Source: Corynebacterium kroppenstedtii
GTDB lineage: Bacteria; Actinomycetota; Actinomycetes; Mycobacteriales; Mycobacteriaceae
NCBI RefSeq assembly: GCF_003243515.1
Contig: NZ_QFRA01000009.1
Coordinates: 1 to 64,000, forward strand
Length of the DNA stretch: 64,000 nucleotides
Direction of reading: 5' to 3'
Part shown: piece by piece, positions 17,139 to 26,247 of the stretch
Layout: each line of letters begins with the position of its first letter
Numbering within the stretch: position 1 is the first letter of the stretch
Made by a program: the position numbers and the translations under genes
The notes under the pieces: generated by a model
What the model was told of the DNA's origin: nothing
The model's input: the letters and a program-made list of their open reading frames with translations, nothing else
Databases searched by the model: none

Positions 17139-20100
17139 GTGAACAGCGATAATTCCTTCGGCCAGAACCAGTGGCTGGTCGACGACATGTACCAGCAGTT
17201 CACGAAGGACCCGGAGTCAGTAGATAAGGAATGGCGCGAGTTCTTTGAGAAAAATGGCGCCCCCGAATCGTCGGCTGGCACCGAACCCTCCGGAGCTCAC
17301 AAAGCTACCAATAGCAATACTGCTACAAAGAAATCTGATACAGCTTCTTCCACATCTGGCGAAGCAAAAACTATCAAAGGCAAGCGCGCTGAACACCAGG
17401 CCGCAGAGAAGAAACCCTCTCAACAAAACGCGGCAGAGAAGACGGCTGACCGAACAAAGTCACACATTGAAGAGCCTTCTGCCCACGCCCGAAACACGAA
17501 CCAAGCATCGGCACCTGCCGCGGCGAAGCCCGCCCGTCACGACGAACCGAAGGTTCATAAGCGCGCACAAGTGCAGCGCGAATTACGGGCCAAGAAAGAG
17601 GCACCTTCTCAAAAGCGTGACCACGTAGATATCCCTTCATCCTTGCCTGAGGCTGGGTCAAAGAAGATTCGCGGCCCGCAGAAGGCCATTGCGAAGAATA
17701 TGGACATCTCGCTGGAGATTCCGACGGCAACGTCGGTGCGCGATATGCCCGCGCGGCTCATGTTCGAAAACCGCGCCATGATTAACGAGCAGCTCAAGCG
17801 TACGCGTGGTGGGAAGATTTCCTTCACACACATTATTGGGTACGCGCTGGTCAAGGCCGTTTTAGCTCACCCGTCGATGAATAACCGCTACGAGGTTTTC
17901 GACGGCAAACCCACCATCGTCACCCCACAGCACATCAACTTGGGCCTGGCCATCGACATGACGAATAAGGATGGCAGCCGCAACTTGGTTGTTGCCTCCA
18001 TCCCGGCCGCAGAGACGCTCTCATTCTCCGAGTTTGTCGACGCCTACCAAGACATTGTCGTCCGCGCCCGCAACGGCAAACTGACGATGAAAGATTTCCA
18101 AGGCGTCACCATTTCGCTGACGAACCCGGGTGGCATCGGTACTCGACACTCGATTCCCCGGTTGACAAAGGGGCAGGGAACGATCGTCGGCGTCGGGTCC
18201 ATGGATTACCCCGCGGAGTTCCAGGGTGCGTCAGAAGACCGCCTCGCGGAATTAGGCGTCGGCAAGCTAATTACTATTACGTCGACTTATGACCACCGGA
18301 TTATTCAGGGGGCGGAGTCCGGAGAATTCCTCCGTGAGCTGGGCCGTCTCCTGATTAACGACGAGTTCTGGGATGACATCTTCAAGTCATTGAAGATCCC
18401 GTATGTCCCCTTCCGGTGGGAGCAGGATCTGCCCAACATTGGGGTGGATAAAAATACGCGCGTGATGCAGCTGATTGAGGCGTATCGGTCGCGCGGTCAC
18501 TTGATCGCGGATACCGACCCGCTGCAATGGCACCAGCCGGGGCTTCCTATCCCCGACCACCGCGATCTCGATTTCGCGACGCATGGGCTGACCTTGTGGG
18601 ATCTTGACCGACGCTTCCATGTCGGTGGATTCGCTGGGCAAGAGGTCATGACGCTTCGCGAAGTGCTCAGCACTTTGCGGTCTGCCTACACCCTCAAAGT
18701 CGGCTACGAGTACAACCACATTCTGGACCGCGACGAGCGGCTCTGGTTGGAAGAGCGCATTGAGGCCGGCCAACCCAAGCCGTCACGGGCTGAGCAAAAG
18801 TACATTTTGCAGAAGCTCAACGCTGCTGAGGCCTTTGAGAACTTCCTCCAGACGAAGTACGTCGGGCAGAAACGGTTCTCCCTCGAAGGTGCGGAGTCCC
18901 TCATTCCCTTGATGGATGCCGCCATTGACACCGCCGCTGCTCAAGGGCTCGACGAAGTTGTCATCGGTATGGCTCACCGCGGGCGGCTGAACGTCCTGGC
19001 GAATGTCGTCGGCAAGCCTTTTTCGCAGATCTTCACCGAGTTTGAGGGCAATATTGACCCTGCCTCACCCGGTGGGTCCGGTGACGTGAAGTACCACTTG
19101 GGTGAAACCGGCCACTTCATCTCCATGTTCAATGACGGTGAAGTGGATGTCACGCTCACAGCGAACCCGTCACACCTGGAGGCCGTAAACCCCGTCGCGG
19201 AGGGCATTGCCCGAGCCAAGCAGGACATTCTGGACCGCGGCAATGAGGGCTTCTCTGTGATGCCCATCCTGGTCCACGGCGACGCCGCGATGACGGGCTT
19301 GGGCATCATGCAGGAAACCGTCAACCTATCGCAGCTCCGTGGTTACACCGTTGGCGGAACTGTCCACATCGCGGTAAATAACCAGATCGGGTTCACAACG
19401 ACCCCGGATTCGGGCCGCTCCAGCCAATACGCGACGGACCTGGCCAAGGCATTCGGGTGCCCCGTGTTCCACGTCAACGGGAATGATCCTGAAGCTGTGG
19501 TCTGGGTTGCCAAGTTGGCTGTCGAGTATCGACGCCAGTTCGGTAAAGATGTGTTCATTGACCTCATCTGCTACCGACGCCGTGGCCACAACGAGGCTGA
19601 CGATCCGTCGATGACGCAGCCCGAGATGTACCAGATCATCGATAACAAACCGACCGTCCGTGACATTTACACCCGCAGCCTGGTCGGGCGTGGTGATCTC
19701 TCTGAGGACGAGGTCGAGATCGTTAAGCGCGACTTCCGCGAACAGCTGGAAACCGTGTTTAACGACGTCCGCGCCGCAGAGAAGGGCGGCAAACCTGCCG
19801 AGCAGTCGGGTATTACCTCGGCCCAGGAACTGCCTCGTGGGCTGGATACCTCGATTACGAAAGAAGAAGTCGCTACTATCGGCGATGTCTTCACCAACCC
19901 GCCCGAGGGATTCAACCTCCACCCGCGCGTCGCTCCTCTGGCGAAGAAGCGTGGCGAGATGTCACGCAACGGCAAGATCGACTGGGGATTCGGCGAGCTT
20001 CTCGCCCTCGGTTCGCTTGCGCGTGAGGGCAAACTCGTTCGCCTGGCCGGTGAGGACACTCGCCGCGGTACGTTCACCCAGCGCCACGCGGTCTACATTG

Positions 20101-21041
20101 ACGCGGAAAACTCCGATGAGTACAATCCACTGCAGAAGTTGGCGCAGGACGGCGACAACGGTGGCCGCTTCCTGGTCTACAACTCCGCGCTGACTGAGTT
20201 CGCCGGGATGGGATATGAATACGGCTATTCCGTCGGCAATCCTCATGCTGTCGTTGCTTGGGAAGCACAGTTCGGTGACTTCGCCAATGGTGCGCAAACG
20301 ATTATCGACGAGTATGTGTCGTCGGGTGAGGCCAAGTGGGGTCAGCAATCGGGCTTGATCCTCCTGCTGCCGCATGGCTATGAGGGCATGGGCCCGGACC
20401 ACTCCTCCATGCGTATCGAGCGCTACCTGCAGCTGTGCGCTGAGGGCTCGATGACTGTGGCTCAGCCGTCCACGCCGGCGAACTACTTCCACCTTCTCCG
20501 GCGTCATGCTTTGGGTGATCTTCGCCGTCCGCTGATCGTGGCGACGCCGAAGTCGATGTTGCGTAACAAGATGGCGACCTCCTCGGTGGAGGACTTCACC
20601 AAGGTCAAGCGTTTCCACTCGGTGATTAATGACCCGAACTTCGTCGATGCCGACGGCAACGCCATCGGTGATACGTCGAAGGTCAAGAAGATCCTGCTGG
20701 TGTCCGGCAAACTGTACTGGGATCTGGAGAAGCGGCGTCAGAAAGATGGCCGCGATGATCTGGCCATTATCCGTCTGGAAATGCTGCACCCGGTACCGTT
20801 CCGTCGGCTGAAGGAAGCGTTCGACATGTACCCGAACGCCACCGAGCTTCGGTTCTGCCAGGATGAGCCTGCTAACCAGGGACCGTGGCCATTCCTCGCG
20901 CTGCATCTGCCTGAGCTTGTGCCCGACATGCTTCCGATGAGGCGTGTGTCCCGACGGGCTCAGTCCTCGACGGCGACGGGTGTATCGAAGGTTCACCAGA
21001 TCGAGGAGAAACAGCTGATCGAAGAAGCTTTCGCGGACTAA
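17139..21041 (+). CDS. odhA: 2-oxoglutarate dehydrogenase, fused E2-like/E1 protein (OdhA/Kgd)
   Basis: The product is 1300 residues and decarboxylates 2-oxoglutarate in the TCA cycle with thiamine diphosphate. It is the corynebacterial/mycobacterial fusion: a short N-terminal segment (SFGQNQWLVDDMYQQF), a Lys/Ala/Thr-rich linker, an acyltransferase-like domain without lipoyl domain (GGIGTRHSIPRL; the catalytic TYDHRIIQGAESG), then the E1 domains (AHRGRLNVLANV, GDAAMTGLGIMQET, ICYRRRGHNEADDPSMTQP, HGYEGMGPDHSS). I prefer GTG at 17139 because homologues begin just before SFGQN; ATG at 17121 would add six residues and has no better ribosome site. A perfect terminator follows. Confidence 0.95.
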   Translation: MNSDNSFGQNQWLVDDMYQQFTKDPESVDKEWREFFEKNGAPESSAGTEPSGAHKATNSNTATKKSDTASSTSGEAKTIKGKRAEHQAAEKKPSQQNAAEKTADRTKSHIEEPSAHARNTNQASAPAAAKPARHDEPKVHKRAQVQRELRAKKEAPSQKRDHVDIPSSLPEAGSKKIRGPQKAIAKNMDISLEIPTATSVRDMPARLMFENRAMINEQLKRTRGGKISFTHIIGYALVKAVLAHPSMNNRYEVFDGKPTIVTPQHINLGLAIDMTNKDGSRNLVVASIPAAETLSFSEFVDAYQDIVVRARNGKLTMKDFQGVTISLTNPGGIGTRHSIPRLTKGQGTIVGVGSMDYPAEFQGASEDRLAELGVGKLITITSTYDHRIIQGAESGEFLRELGRLLINDEFWDDIFKSLKIPYVPFRWEQDLPNIGVDKNTRVMQLIEAYRSRGHLIADTDPLQWHQPGLPIPDHRDLDFATHGLTLWDLDRRFHVGGFAGQEVMTLREVLSTLRSAYTLKVGYEYNHILDRDERLWLEERIEAGQPKPSRAEQKYILQKLNAAEAFENFLQTKYVGQKRFSLEGAESLIPLMDAAIDTAAAQGLDEVVIGMAHRGRLNVLANVVGKPFSQIFTEFEGNIDPASPGGSGDVKYHLGETGHFISMFNDGEVDVTLTANPSHLEAVNPVAEGIARAKQDILDRGNEGFSVMPILVHGDAAMTGLGIMQETVNLSQLRGYTVGGTVHIAVNNQIGFTTTPDSGRSSQYATDLAKAFGCPVFHVNGNDPEAVVWVAKLAVEYRRQFGKDVFIDLICYRRRGHNEADDPSMTQPEMYQIIDNKPTVRDIYTRSLVGRGDLSEDEVEIVKRDFREQLETVFNDVRAAEKGGKPAEQSGITSAQELPRGLDTSITKEEVATIGDVFTNPPEGFNLHPRVAPLAKKRGEMSRNGKIDWGFGELLALGSLAREGKLVRLAGEDTRRGTFTQRHAVYIDAENSDEYNPLQKLAQDGDNGGRFLVYNSALTEFAGMGYEYGYSVGNPHAVVAWEAQFGDFANGAQTIIDEYVSSGEAKWGQQSGLILLLPHGYEGMGPDHSSMRIERYLQLCAEGSMTVAQPSTPANYFHLLRRHALGDLRRPLIVATPKSMLRNKMATSSVEDFTKVKRFHSVINDPNFVDADGNAIGDTSKVKKILLVSGKLYWDLEKRRQKDGRDDLAIIRLEMLHPVPFRRLKEAFDMYPNATELRFCQDEPANQGPWPFLALHLPELVPDMLPMRRVSRRAQSSTATGVSKVHQIEEKQLIEEAFAD

Positions 21042-21062
21042 GGCACAGACCTCTACTCCTCG

Positions 21063-21104
21063 AAAGAAGGGCCCGTCACATACTCACGTGGCGGGCCCTT
21101 CTTT
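21063..21104 (+). terminator. Rho-independent terminator of odhA
   Basis: There is a perfect 13-bp inverted repeat, AAAGAAGGGCCCG at 21063-21075 and CGGGCCCTTCTTT at 21092-21104, with a 16-base loop, followed by TTGTT. The A-rich left flank and T-rich right flank would let it also act leftward on the convergent lipoprotein gene. Confidence 0.9.
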
Positions 21105-21152
21105 TGTTCTGATGCGGGATGCACACTCCCCTCCAGGCTGCGCGTGATGCGC

Positions 21153-21953
21153 CTAGTCTTCTTTGGAAAATGCCAGCCCTTGTGATTGCAGATAATTCTT
21201 CGCCACACGGTCAGCGGGAGCAGACTCTGATTTCTTGTAGAGCTTATCCAGGTCACACGTCGAACCAAGGTTGCCCGATACCCACGTGAGAGAACGTCGA
21301 TCTTCCGTGCTCATCGTGGGCTTGAGATACACCGGCACGATGTTCTGCGGAAGCGTGACCTCGTCCTCCGGGGTATCACTACTGGCGTTCCGCGTCTCCG
21401 TTTCCGTGGAGCACTGCGCATTCGACGCGTCCGTCACGCTGATATCAGAAGGCAGGGATTGCGCGATTTTCTCCCACACTTTCCCTATCGTATTGCCCGG
21501 GGCTTTTCTCTGCCGGACATTCTTCTTCATCTGGTCGAGGATCGTGCTGGCCGCATCCTTGTCCAAATAGTTCAGCAAATCACCCGAGCACACCAGGACG
21601 AGCGTACTTTTCCCGGCGCGCACGGACTCAATCGCGTCCTGCACATTATCTTCCGACGCCTGCGTTTTGGCTTTTCGCGACGTTGGGCGCCCAGCGTTGG
21701 TGGTATCGAACACCTGGTCATAGAGCGCGGCGGTAATGTCGTCGTATTTCCCGACGGCTGCCGAGATCAGCACGGGATCGGTGTCGGTGTAGGGAAGCTT
21801 TTGCACGGTGGAGACCGCGGTTGACGAACTCCCTGAGTCACCGTCGTCGTCGCCAAAATCTGCTGTGACATGGCATGATGTCAGTCCGCTAAGGGCAAGG
21901 GCGGCCACCACACCGGCGGCAACGCTCTTTGTCATTTTGGTGACTTTTTTCAT
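21153..21953 (-). CDS. Secreted lipoprotein of unknown function
   Basis: The product is 266 residues from the ATG at 21953. A basic start (MKKVTKMTK), a hydrophobic core and the lipobox LSGLTSC mark a lipid-anchored exported protein. After an Asp/Ser-rich spacer there is a domain that looks like a solute-binding protein (KLPYTDTDPVLISAAVGKYD, STLVLVCSGDLLNYLD), but I cannot assign it. The start lies one base after the stop of the upstream membrane protein (TAGCATG), so the two genes are probably coupled. An ATG at 21989 would put 12 Cys/Gly-rich residues before the signal and is unlikely. Confidence 0.75.
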   Translation of the reverse strand: MKKVTKMTKSVAAGVVAALALSGLTSCHVTADFGDDDGDSGSSSTAVSTVQKLPYTDTDPVLISAAVGKYDDITAALYDQVFDTTNAGRPTSRKAKTQASEDNVQDAIESVRAGKSTLVLVCSGDLLNYLDKDAASTILDQMKKNVRQRKAPGNTIGKVWEKIAQSLPSDISVTDASNAQCSTETETRNASSDTPEDEVTLPQNIVPVYLKPTMSTEDRRSLTWVSGNLGSTCDLDKLYKKSESAPADRVAKNYLQSQGLAFSKED

Positions 21954-21954
21954 G

Positions 21955-22311
21955 CTATGACCACCACATCCACCACAGAACGATTGCAATAATGACTAGC
22001 GCCCCCACCGACCAGAGAACCGCCCCGAGGCTCTTCGAGCGGTCCGCGCGGTGAACCATGAGAACGGACACGACCGCGCTCGCAGCATGGGCAACGACCA
22101 TTTGTCCCCCATGTGTTGTCCAATCAGTGCTCGGCACCAGCTGGACCACGATTAAAACCACCGTAGCCAGCACCATTCCCGACGCCAACCCTGCGGCTAT
22201 GCCGCGAATCAACGACACGAGAGGGGTGACCCGAGTTTTCTGATACCAATGCCGCGTTTCCGCAACGTCATACTGTCCAACCATCGTCTCGAGTTTAGCC
22301 AACCCGGCCAC
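21955..22311 (-). CDS. Small membrane protein (three predicted helices)
   Basis: The product is 118 residues with hydrophobic segments near 37-58, 70-84 and 96-115. The C-terminus is Trp-rich (LWWMWWS). It precedes the lipoprotein gene in the same direction with coupled translation, which suggests that both act at the membrane. I recognise no family. An internal ATG at MVGQYD is an alternative start. Confidence 0.65.
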   Translation of the reverse strand: MAGLAKLETMVGQYDVAETRHWYQKTRVTPLVSLIRGIAAGLASGMVLATVVLIVVQLVPSTDWTTHGGQMVVAHAASAVVSVLMVHRADRSKSLGAVLWSVGALVIIAIVLWWMWWS

Positions 22312-22417
22312 TAAACCAACCTACGGCTCGTCACGGGCCAGAACTATCCGCACGAGATGACCCGCGAGAGACAAGGTGGTGAGGTTTTCTCACCGGCGCT
22401 CGGTACCATTAGGAACT

Positions 22418-22645
22418 ATGCCTCGGAATGATAACTACCCCGACACCGGTGAGCTAGTTCGGGCTGTGGAACATGAAGCCGTGATGAACGCGCCGGACTG
22501 GATTATCAACACCACCGACGCCACGCATTCCCCCGAGCCATCACACCATCCCGTGGCGCGGTGCGCGGTTTTCGTTGAGGGACGCAAAGTCGATAGCCCC
22601 TTCACCATTGCGTCGGCTCTGGACCGTGTTCACCAGGAAAACTAA
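22418..22645 (+). pseudogene. corA: 5' part of corA, cut off by an in-frame TAA
   Basis: This frame encodes 75 residues from the ATG at 22418 (MPRNDNYPDTGELVRAV...), preceded by a TACCAT -10-like box eight bases upstream. The end (ARCAVFVEGRKVDSPFTIASALDRV) matches the first strand and helix of the CorA cytoplasmic domain in mycobacterial CorA. TAA at 22643-22645 stops it, but the same frame continues without a break into the rest of CorA at 22712. So this is the N-terminal piece of an interrupted gene rather than a separate one. Confidence 0.7.
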
Positions 22646-22711
22646 CACGATTCATCCGATCCCCACACCTCACACGCCGAGGAGGACTCCACCCCGCGGG
22701 CGTTTGTCTGG

Positions 22712-23590
22712 GTGTCGCTGGTTTCTCCCACCATGGAGCACATGGAGCCCATCGCGCGTCTGTTCCATCTCCATTCCTTGACAGTGGAGGACATCGTCAA
22801 AGCCCGCCAGCGCCCGAAGCTCGAGATCCTGGGTGATTATGTTTTCATCGTCGCGCGCACGGTTCATTACGACCCGTCCCCTGTCGATAGTACGAATGAA
22901 TTCATTGAGACTAATGAGCTGCATATCATCCGGGGCAAGGATTTCGTCCTCACCATCCGACACGGCGACGTTCCCATTCCCGACAATGTTCGGCACCGGC
23001 TTGAGCGTTCGCCTCAGCTGACGTCGGTTGGGCCGGCGTCGGTGGCGTATGCCCATTTGGACTGGCTTGTCGACGATTACCTCCATATTGCGGAGGAACT
23101 CGAAGAAAAGGTGGACACCATGGAGGACCAGGTGTTCATCCCGGATTCGCCTGTGCATATCGAGCCGATTTACATGCTCAAACGGGAGAACCTTGAGATG
23201 CGGCACGCCCTCGACCCCATGACCGCGGTACTCAAAACGCTGACGGTGACCAAAGGGACCGCGGGTAAGAGTGTTCGGTCGCTGTATGGGGACATCCTGG
23301 ATCACCACACCATTGCGGCGGATCGGATCATTGTTTACGACGAACGCCTGTCGACGCTGCTCGATTCCGCCGTCGCCAAGGTGTCGTTGCAGCAGAATAC
23401 GGATATGAGAAAGATATCGGCGTGGGCTGCGATGGCGGCGGTGCCGACACTGATCGCCGGTATTTACGGCATGAACTTTGACAATATGCCGGAGACACAT
23501 TGGGCCGCCGGGTACTTCATCGTGCTCATTGTCATGTTATCCGCGTGTGTCGGTTTGTGGATGATTTTCCGACGAAACAAGTGGCTGTGA
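22712..23590 (+). CDS. corA: CorA magnesium/cobalt transporter, main part
   Basis: There are 292 residues from a GTG at 22712. CorA proteins are pentameric Mg2+ channels of the cell membrane. Visible are the cytoplasmic helices (LTVEDIVKARQRPKLE), the long stalk helix, the KISAWAAMAAVPTLIAGIYGMNF segment (with the GMN selectivity motif) and the second membrane helix ending in the basic FRRNKWL. Conserved upstream sequence (EEDSTPRAFVWVS) is in the same frame before the GTG, so the true gene is longer and starts at 22418. The region between has AGGAGG at about 22680 but no start codon placed to use it. Whether a truncated CorA is made is unknown. Confidence 0.88.
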   Translation: MSLVSPTMEHMEPIARLFHLHSLTVEDIVKARQRPKLEILGDYVFIVARTVHYDPSPVDSTNEFIETNELHIIRGKDFVLTIRHGDVPIPDNVRHRLERSPQLTSVGPASVAYAHLDWLVDDYLHIAEELEEKVDTMEDQVFIPDSPVHIEPIYMLKRENLEMRHALDPMTAVLKTLTVTKGTAGKSVRSLYGDILDHHTIAADRIIVYDERLSTLLDSAVAKVSLQQNTDMRKISAWAAMAAVPTLIAGIYGMNFDNMPETHWAAGYFIVLIVMLSACVGLWMIFRRNKWL

Positions 23591-23597
23591 GGGCTAC

Positions 23598-24119
23598 TTA
23601 CTTCCTGCTTGACCAGTGTTTGCGCGACAAAATCTCGCGGCCACGTTGCGCTGACCGGGGTTTACTCAGGACGTCGTATCGGCCCGCAACGATCTGCGTC
23701 GTCGACGCAAAATCCCGGCGTCCCTTCATCGCACCATACGGAATAGCAACGGAAATTAGGCCGAAGAGCGCACCCATTGCTGCACCCAAAGCGAGCGGGC
23801 CAAGAAATTCGTTGGTAAATAATCCGACGAGGAGGCCGAAGAAAACACCCATCCACGCACCTGAGATAGCACCGCCAGAGAGCACCTTGCCCCACGTCAA
23901 ACGAGATGTGACACGTTCTACCTGCATCAAGTTCACACCGACGATGGTGATGTCATCCACTGGGAAATCTTCCTCGTCAGAGAGAGAATCCACCGCGTGT
24001 TGTGCAGATTCGTAATCCTCAAAGCTACCGATGGGCCATCCTTCGGGGCGTTGAGGAAGCCCTTGGGAACCTTGTGCGCCCAAGGTGGCACCGAAACCTG
24101 AAGCAGAGGGTGTAGTCAT
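23598..24119 (-). CDS. General stress protein 17M-like (YflT) membrane-associated protein
   Basis: The product is 173 residues. A YflT-type N-terminal domain (IGSFEDYESAQHAVDSL...DDITIVGVNL) is followed by two glycine-rich hydrophobic segments (GAISGAWMGVFFGLLVGLF; LGAAMGALFGLISVAIPYG) and a basic C-terminus. A homologue lies in the same corA/mgtE-like neighbourhood in mycobacteria. It may insert in the membrane and respond to stress; the mechanism is not known. It is convergent with corA and divergent from the MgtE/CBS gene. Confidence 0.75.
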   Translation of the reverse strand: MTTPSASGFGATLGAQGSQGLPQRPEGWPIGSFEDYESAQHAVDSLSDEEDFPVDDITIVGVNLMQVERVTSRLTWGKVLSGGAISGAWMGVFFGLLVGLFTNEFLGPLALGAAMGALFGLISVAIPYGAMKGRRDFASTTQIVAGRYDVLSKPRSAQRGREILSRKHWSSRK

Positions 24120-24161
24120 GCCCTTAGCCTACTGAAATACGGCTATGAGGTAAACACCCAG

Positions 24162-24167
24162 TACACT
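24162..24167 (+). promoter_or_regulatory. -10 box (TACACT), probable leaderless transcript
   Basis: TACACT lies seven bases upstream of the GTG at 24175. There is no Shine-Dalgarno, and the box fixes this start codon. Confidence 0.55.
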
Positions 24168-24174
24168 GTCGGAC

Positions 24175-25626
24175 GTGAGTGCCGTGAATCGAGTTTTTGC
24201 TGGTCGCCTAGCGGGAATGGTTGTCCTTGGCCCCGATGGTGAATCGATTGGTCGCGTCCGCGATATCGTCGTCACCATCCGGCCCCGTGGCATGGCTTCC
24301 CGCACGATTGGCCTAGTTGTTCAAGTTGCTGCGCAAAACAGACAGATCTTCGTTCCTATGCTTCGCGTCGCGTCGATCGATCCGCGGGAAATCACCCTTG
24401 TTTCAGGTTCTGTCAACCTTCGGCCGTATCAATCCCGGGCCGGTGAATTGCGCGTCATGTCCGAGTTAGTGGGCTCCAAGATCCACATTGACGATCCTGA
24501 GCATGAGGATTTGCATGGTCGCCCGGTGGATATCGCGGACGTGGAGATTGAAAAGTCACGTACCCGTGATTGGATCATCAGCCGCGTGGCGGTGTCTAAG
24601 GAGCGCAACCGGTTCGGCCGTCGGCCACCTCTGTCGGTAGTGGAGTGGAACCATGTTCATGGTTTATCCGTCTCCGGTGCGGGTCCTGCCGATGCAACGG
24701 CGGAAATCCTCGCGGAATTCGACGACATGCGCTCCGCCGACATTGCTCAAATCCTGCATGATCTTCCCAGCAACACACGGAATAATGTGGCTTCTGAGCT
24801 GGAAGATGCACGTCTGGCCGATATCCTCCAGGAGCTTCCTGAGGACGAGCAAATGGGAGTCCTGGAAACGTTCGACATCGAGCGTGCCGCCGACGTGTTG
24901 GAAGAGATGGATCCCGATGACGCCGCGGACCTCTTGGGCGAGATGCCTGATGATAAGGCCGACGTCCTCCTTGAGTTGATGGATCCGGAGGAATCGGAGC
25001 CGGTCCGCCGTCTGATGAGTTTCTCCCCAGAGACCGTGGGTGGCTTGATGACATCGGAGCCGATCATTTTGACTCCGCAGGCCACGGTGGCAGAGGCTCT
25101 TGCTCATGCTCGTAACCCTGATTTGTCGACGTCGTTGAGCTCGATGGTGTACGTCGTGCGTCCGCCGAAAGCAACGCCGACGGGTAAGTACTTAGGCACG
25201 GTTCACATCCAGAAGCTCTTGCGTGAGGCGCCGTCGACCCTGGTCTCCAGCATTCTGGACCCGGATCTTCCTCCACTTTTTGCCGACGACACCCACGAGA
25301 CGGCTGCCCGATACTTTGCAACCTATAACCTGGTGTGTGGTCCGGTCCTGGACGAGGACAATCACCTGCTCGGCGCCGTCGCGGTGGATGACTTGCTGGA
25401 TCACCTCCTCCCCGAAGGGTGGCGTGAGCAGGAAATCCGCCCTGAGTCGGGATCATCGGGCCACCAGGCTGGCACGTTGGGGCGCGCAACTGGAGCTCAC
25501 GGTGCCCCCGGCCGCAGTTTTCGTGCCCATAAGGCGGGGTCGGTCATCGTGAAGAAAGCTGGTGAGCGGCGACGCGACCGTCAACAGAGTACGAGGCCGT
25601 CGTCAGGGAATTCTCACTCAAACTAA
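24175..25626 (+). CDS. Soluble MgtE N-domain/CBS-domain protein
   Basis: The product is 483 residues. A PRC-barrel-like N-terminus (GRLAGMVVLGPDGESIGRVRDI) is followed by MgtE N-terminal superhelical repeats (MRSADIAQILHDLP, LADILQELPEDEQ, AADVLEEMDPDDAADLLGEM) and a pair of CBS domains (TVAEALAHAR..., ETAARYFATYNLVCGPVLDEDNHLLGAV, ending VDDLLDHLLP). The MgtE membrane channel is absent, and the C-terminus is basic and disordered. In full MgtE these domains sense Mg2+ and close the channel, so a stand-alone copy near corA may be a Mg2+-responsive regulator or partner. That role is inference. Confidence 0.85.
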   Translation: MSAVNRVFAGRLAGMVVLGPDGESIGRVRDIVVTIRPRGMASRTIGLVVQVAAQNRQIFVPMLRVASIDPREITLVSGSVNLRPYQSRAGELRVMSELVGSKIHIDDPEHEDLHGRPVDIADVEIEKSRTRDWIISRVAVSKERNRFGRRPPLSVVEWNHVHGLSVSGAGPADATAEILAEFDDMRSADIAQILHDLPSNTRNNVASELEDARLADILQELPEDEQMGVLETFDIERAADVLEEMDPDDAADLLGEMPDDKADVLLELMDPEESEPVRRLMSFSPETVGGLMTSEPIILTPQATVAEALAHARNPDLSTSLSSMVYVVRPPKATPTGKYLGTVHIQKLLREAPSTLVSSILDPDLPPLFADDTHETAARYFATYNLVCGPVLDEDNHLLGAVAVDDLLDHLLPEGWREQEIRPESGSSGHQAGTLGRATGAHGAPGRSFRAHKAGSVIVKKAGERRRDRQQSTRPSSGNSHSN

Positions 25627-25647
25627 CCCACAAGAGGGGCTTATTAT

Positions 25648-26235
25648 ATGGCTGATTCGTTTGCTCGAACTGACCTGGACACTCCGGTCCGCGCTAAGCG
25701 CCGCTCGTTACTGTCGATGGATGGTGATGCGGTCGGTGTTGCTGCAGAAAAGGTTGCTCGTTTCCTCGGAACCGGTAAGTATTTAGGGTGGCAGACCATC
25801 ATTGTGACGGCCTGGATCCTCCTGAATATTGGAGGAATGTGGTGGAACTGGGACCCGTACCCATTCATCCTGCTTAACCTCGCCTTTTCGACGCAGGCGG
25901 CCTACGCAGCTCCCCTGATTTTGTTGGCGCAGAACCGCCAGGATGACCGCGACCGCGTCACACTGAACGAAGACCGCCGGCGTGCGGCCCAGACCAAGGC
26001 GGATACGGAATTCTTGGCACGCGAACTCGCCGGGGTTCGTATCGCCCTGGGAGAAACCGTGACCCGCGACTACCTGCGGCACGAGCTCGAGGACCTCACC
26101 ACAGTCCTTCAGCGCATTGAGGGCCGCCTGGATGACGCTGCCGCGGATGCGCCGGTGGACCTGGAATACATGGGCGATGATGAGCGTCGCGCAGGATTGG
26201 ACAGCCCTAGCGGCCAACACAATGAGTCGTCGTAG
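25648..26235 (+). CDS. DUF1003 membrane protein
   Basis: The product is 195 residues. The domain has two membrane helices: GWQTIIVTAWILLNIGGMWW, then DPYPFILLNLAFSTQAAYAAPLILLAQNRQ, the DUF1003 hallmark. A C-terminal helical, probably coiled-coil tail follows (TKADTEFLARELAGVR...LTTVLQRIEGRLDD). It lies 21 bases after the MgtE/CBS gene and probably shares its transcript, as in mycobacteria. GAGGGG precedes the ATG. Function unknown. Confidence 0.85.
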   Translation: MADSFARTDLDTPVRAKRRSLLSMDGDAVGVAAEKVARFLGTGKYLGWQTIIVTAWILLNIGGMWWNWDPYPFILLNLAFSTQAAYAAPLILLAQNRQDDRDRVTLNEDRRRAAQTKADTEFLARELAGVRIALGETVTRDYLRHELEDLTTVLQRIEGRLDDAAADAPVDLEYMGDDERRAGLDSPSGQHNESS

Positions 26236-26247
26236 GATGGTGGCGTT

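Noticed and set aside
19962..20996. Long open frame opposite odhA
   Set aside because: Shadow of odhA codons, His/Arg-rich with no motif.
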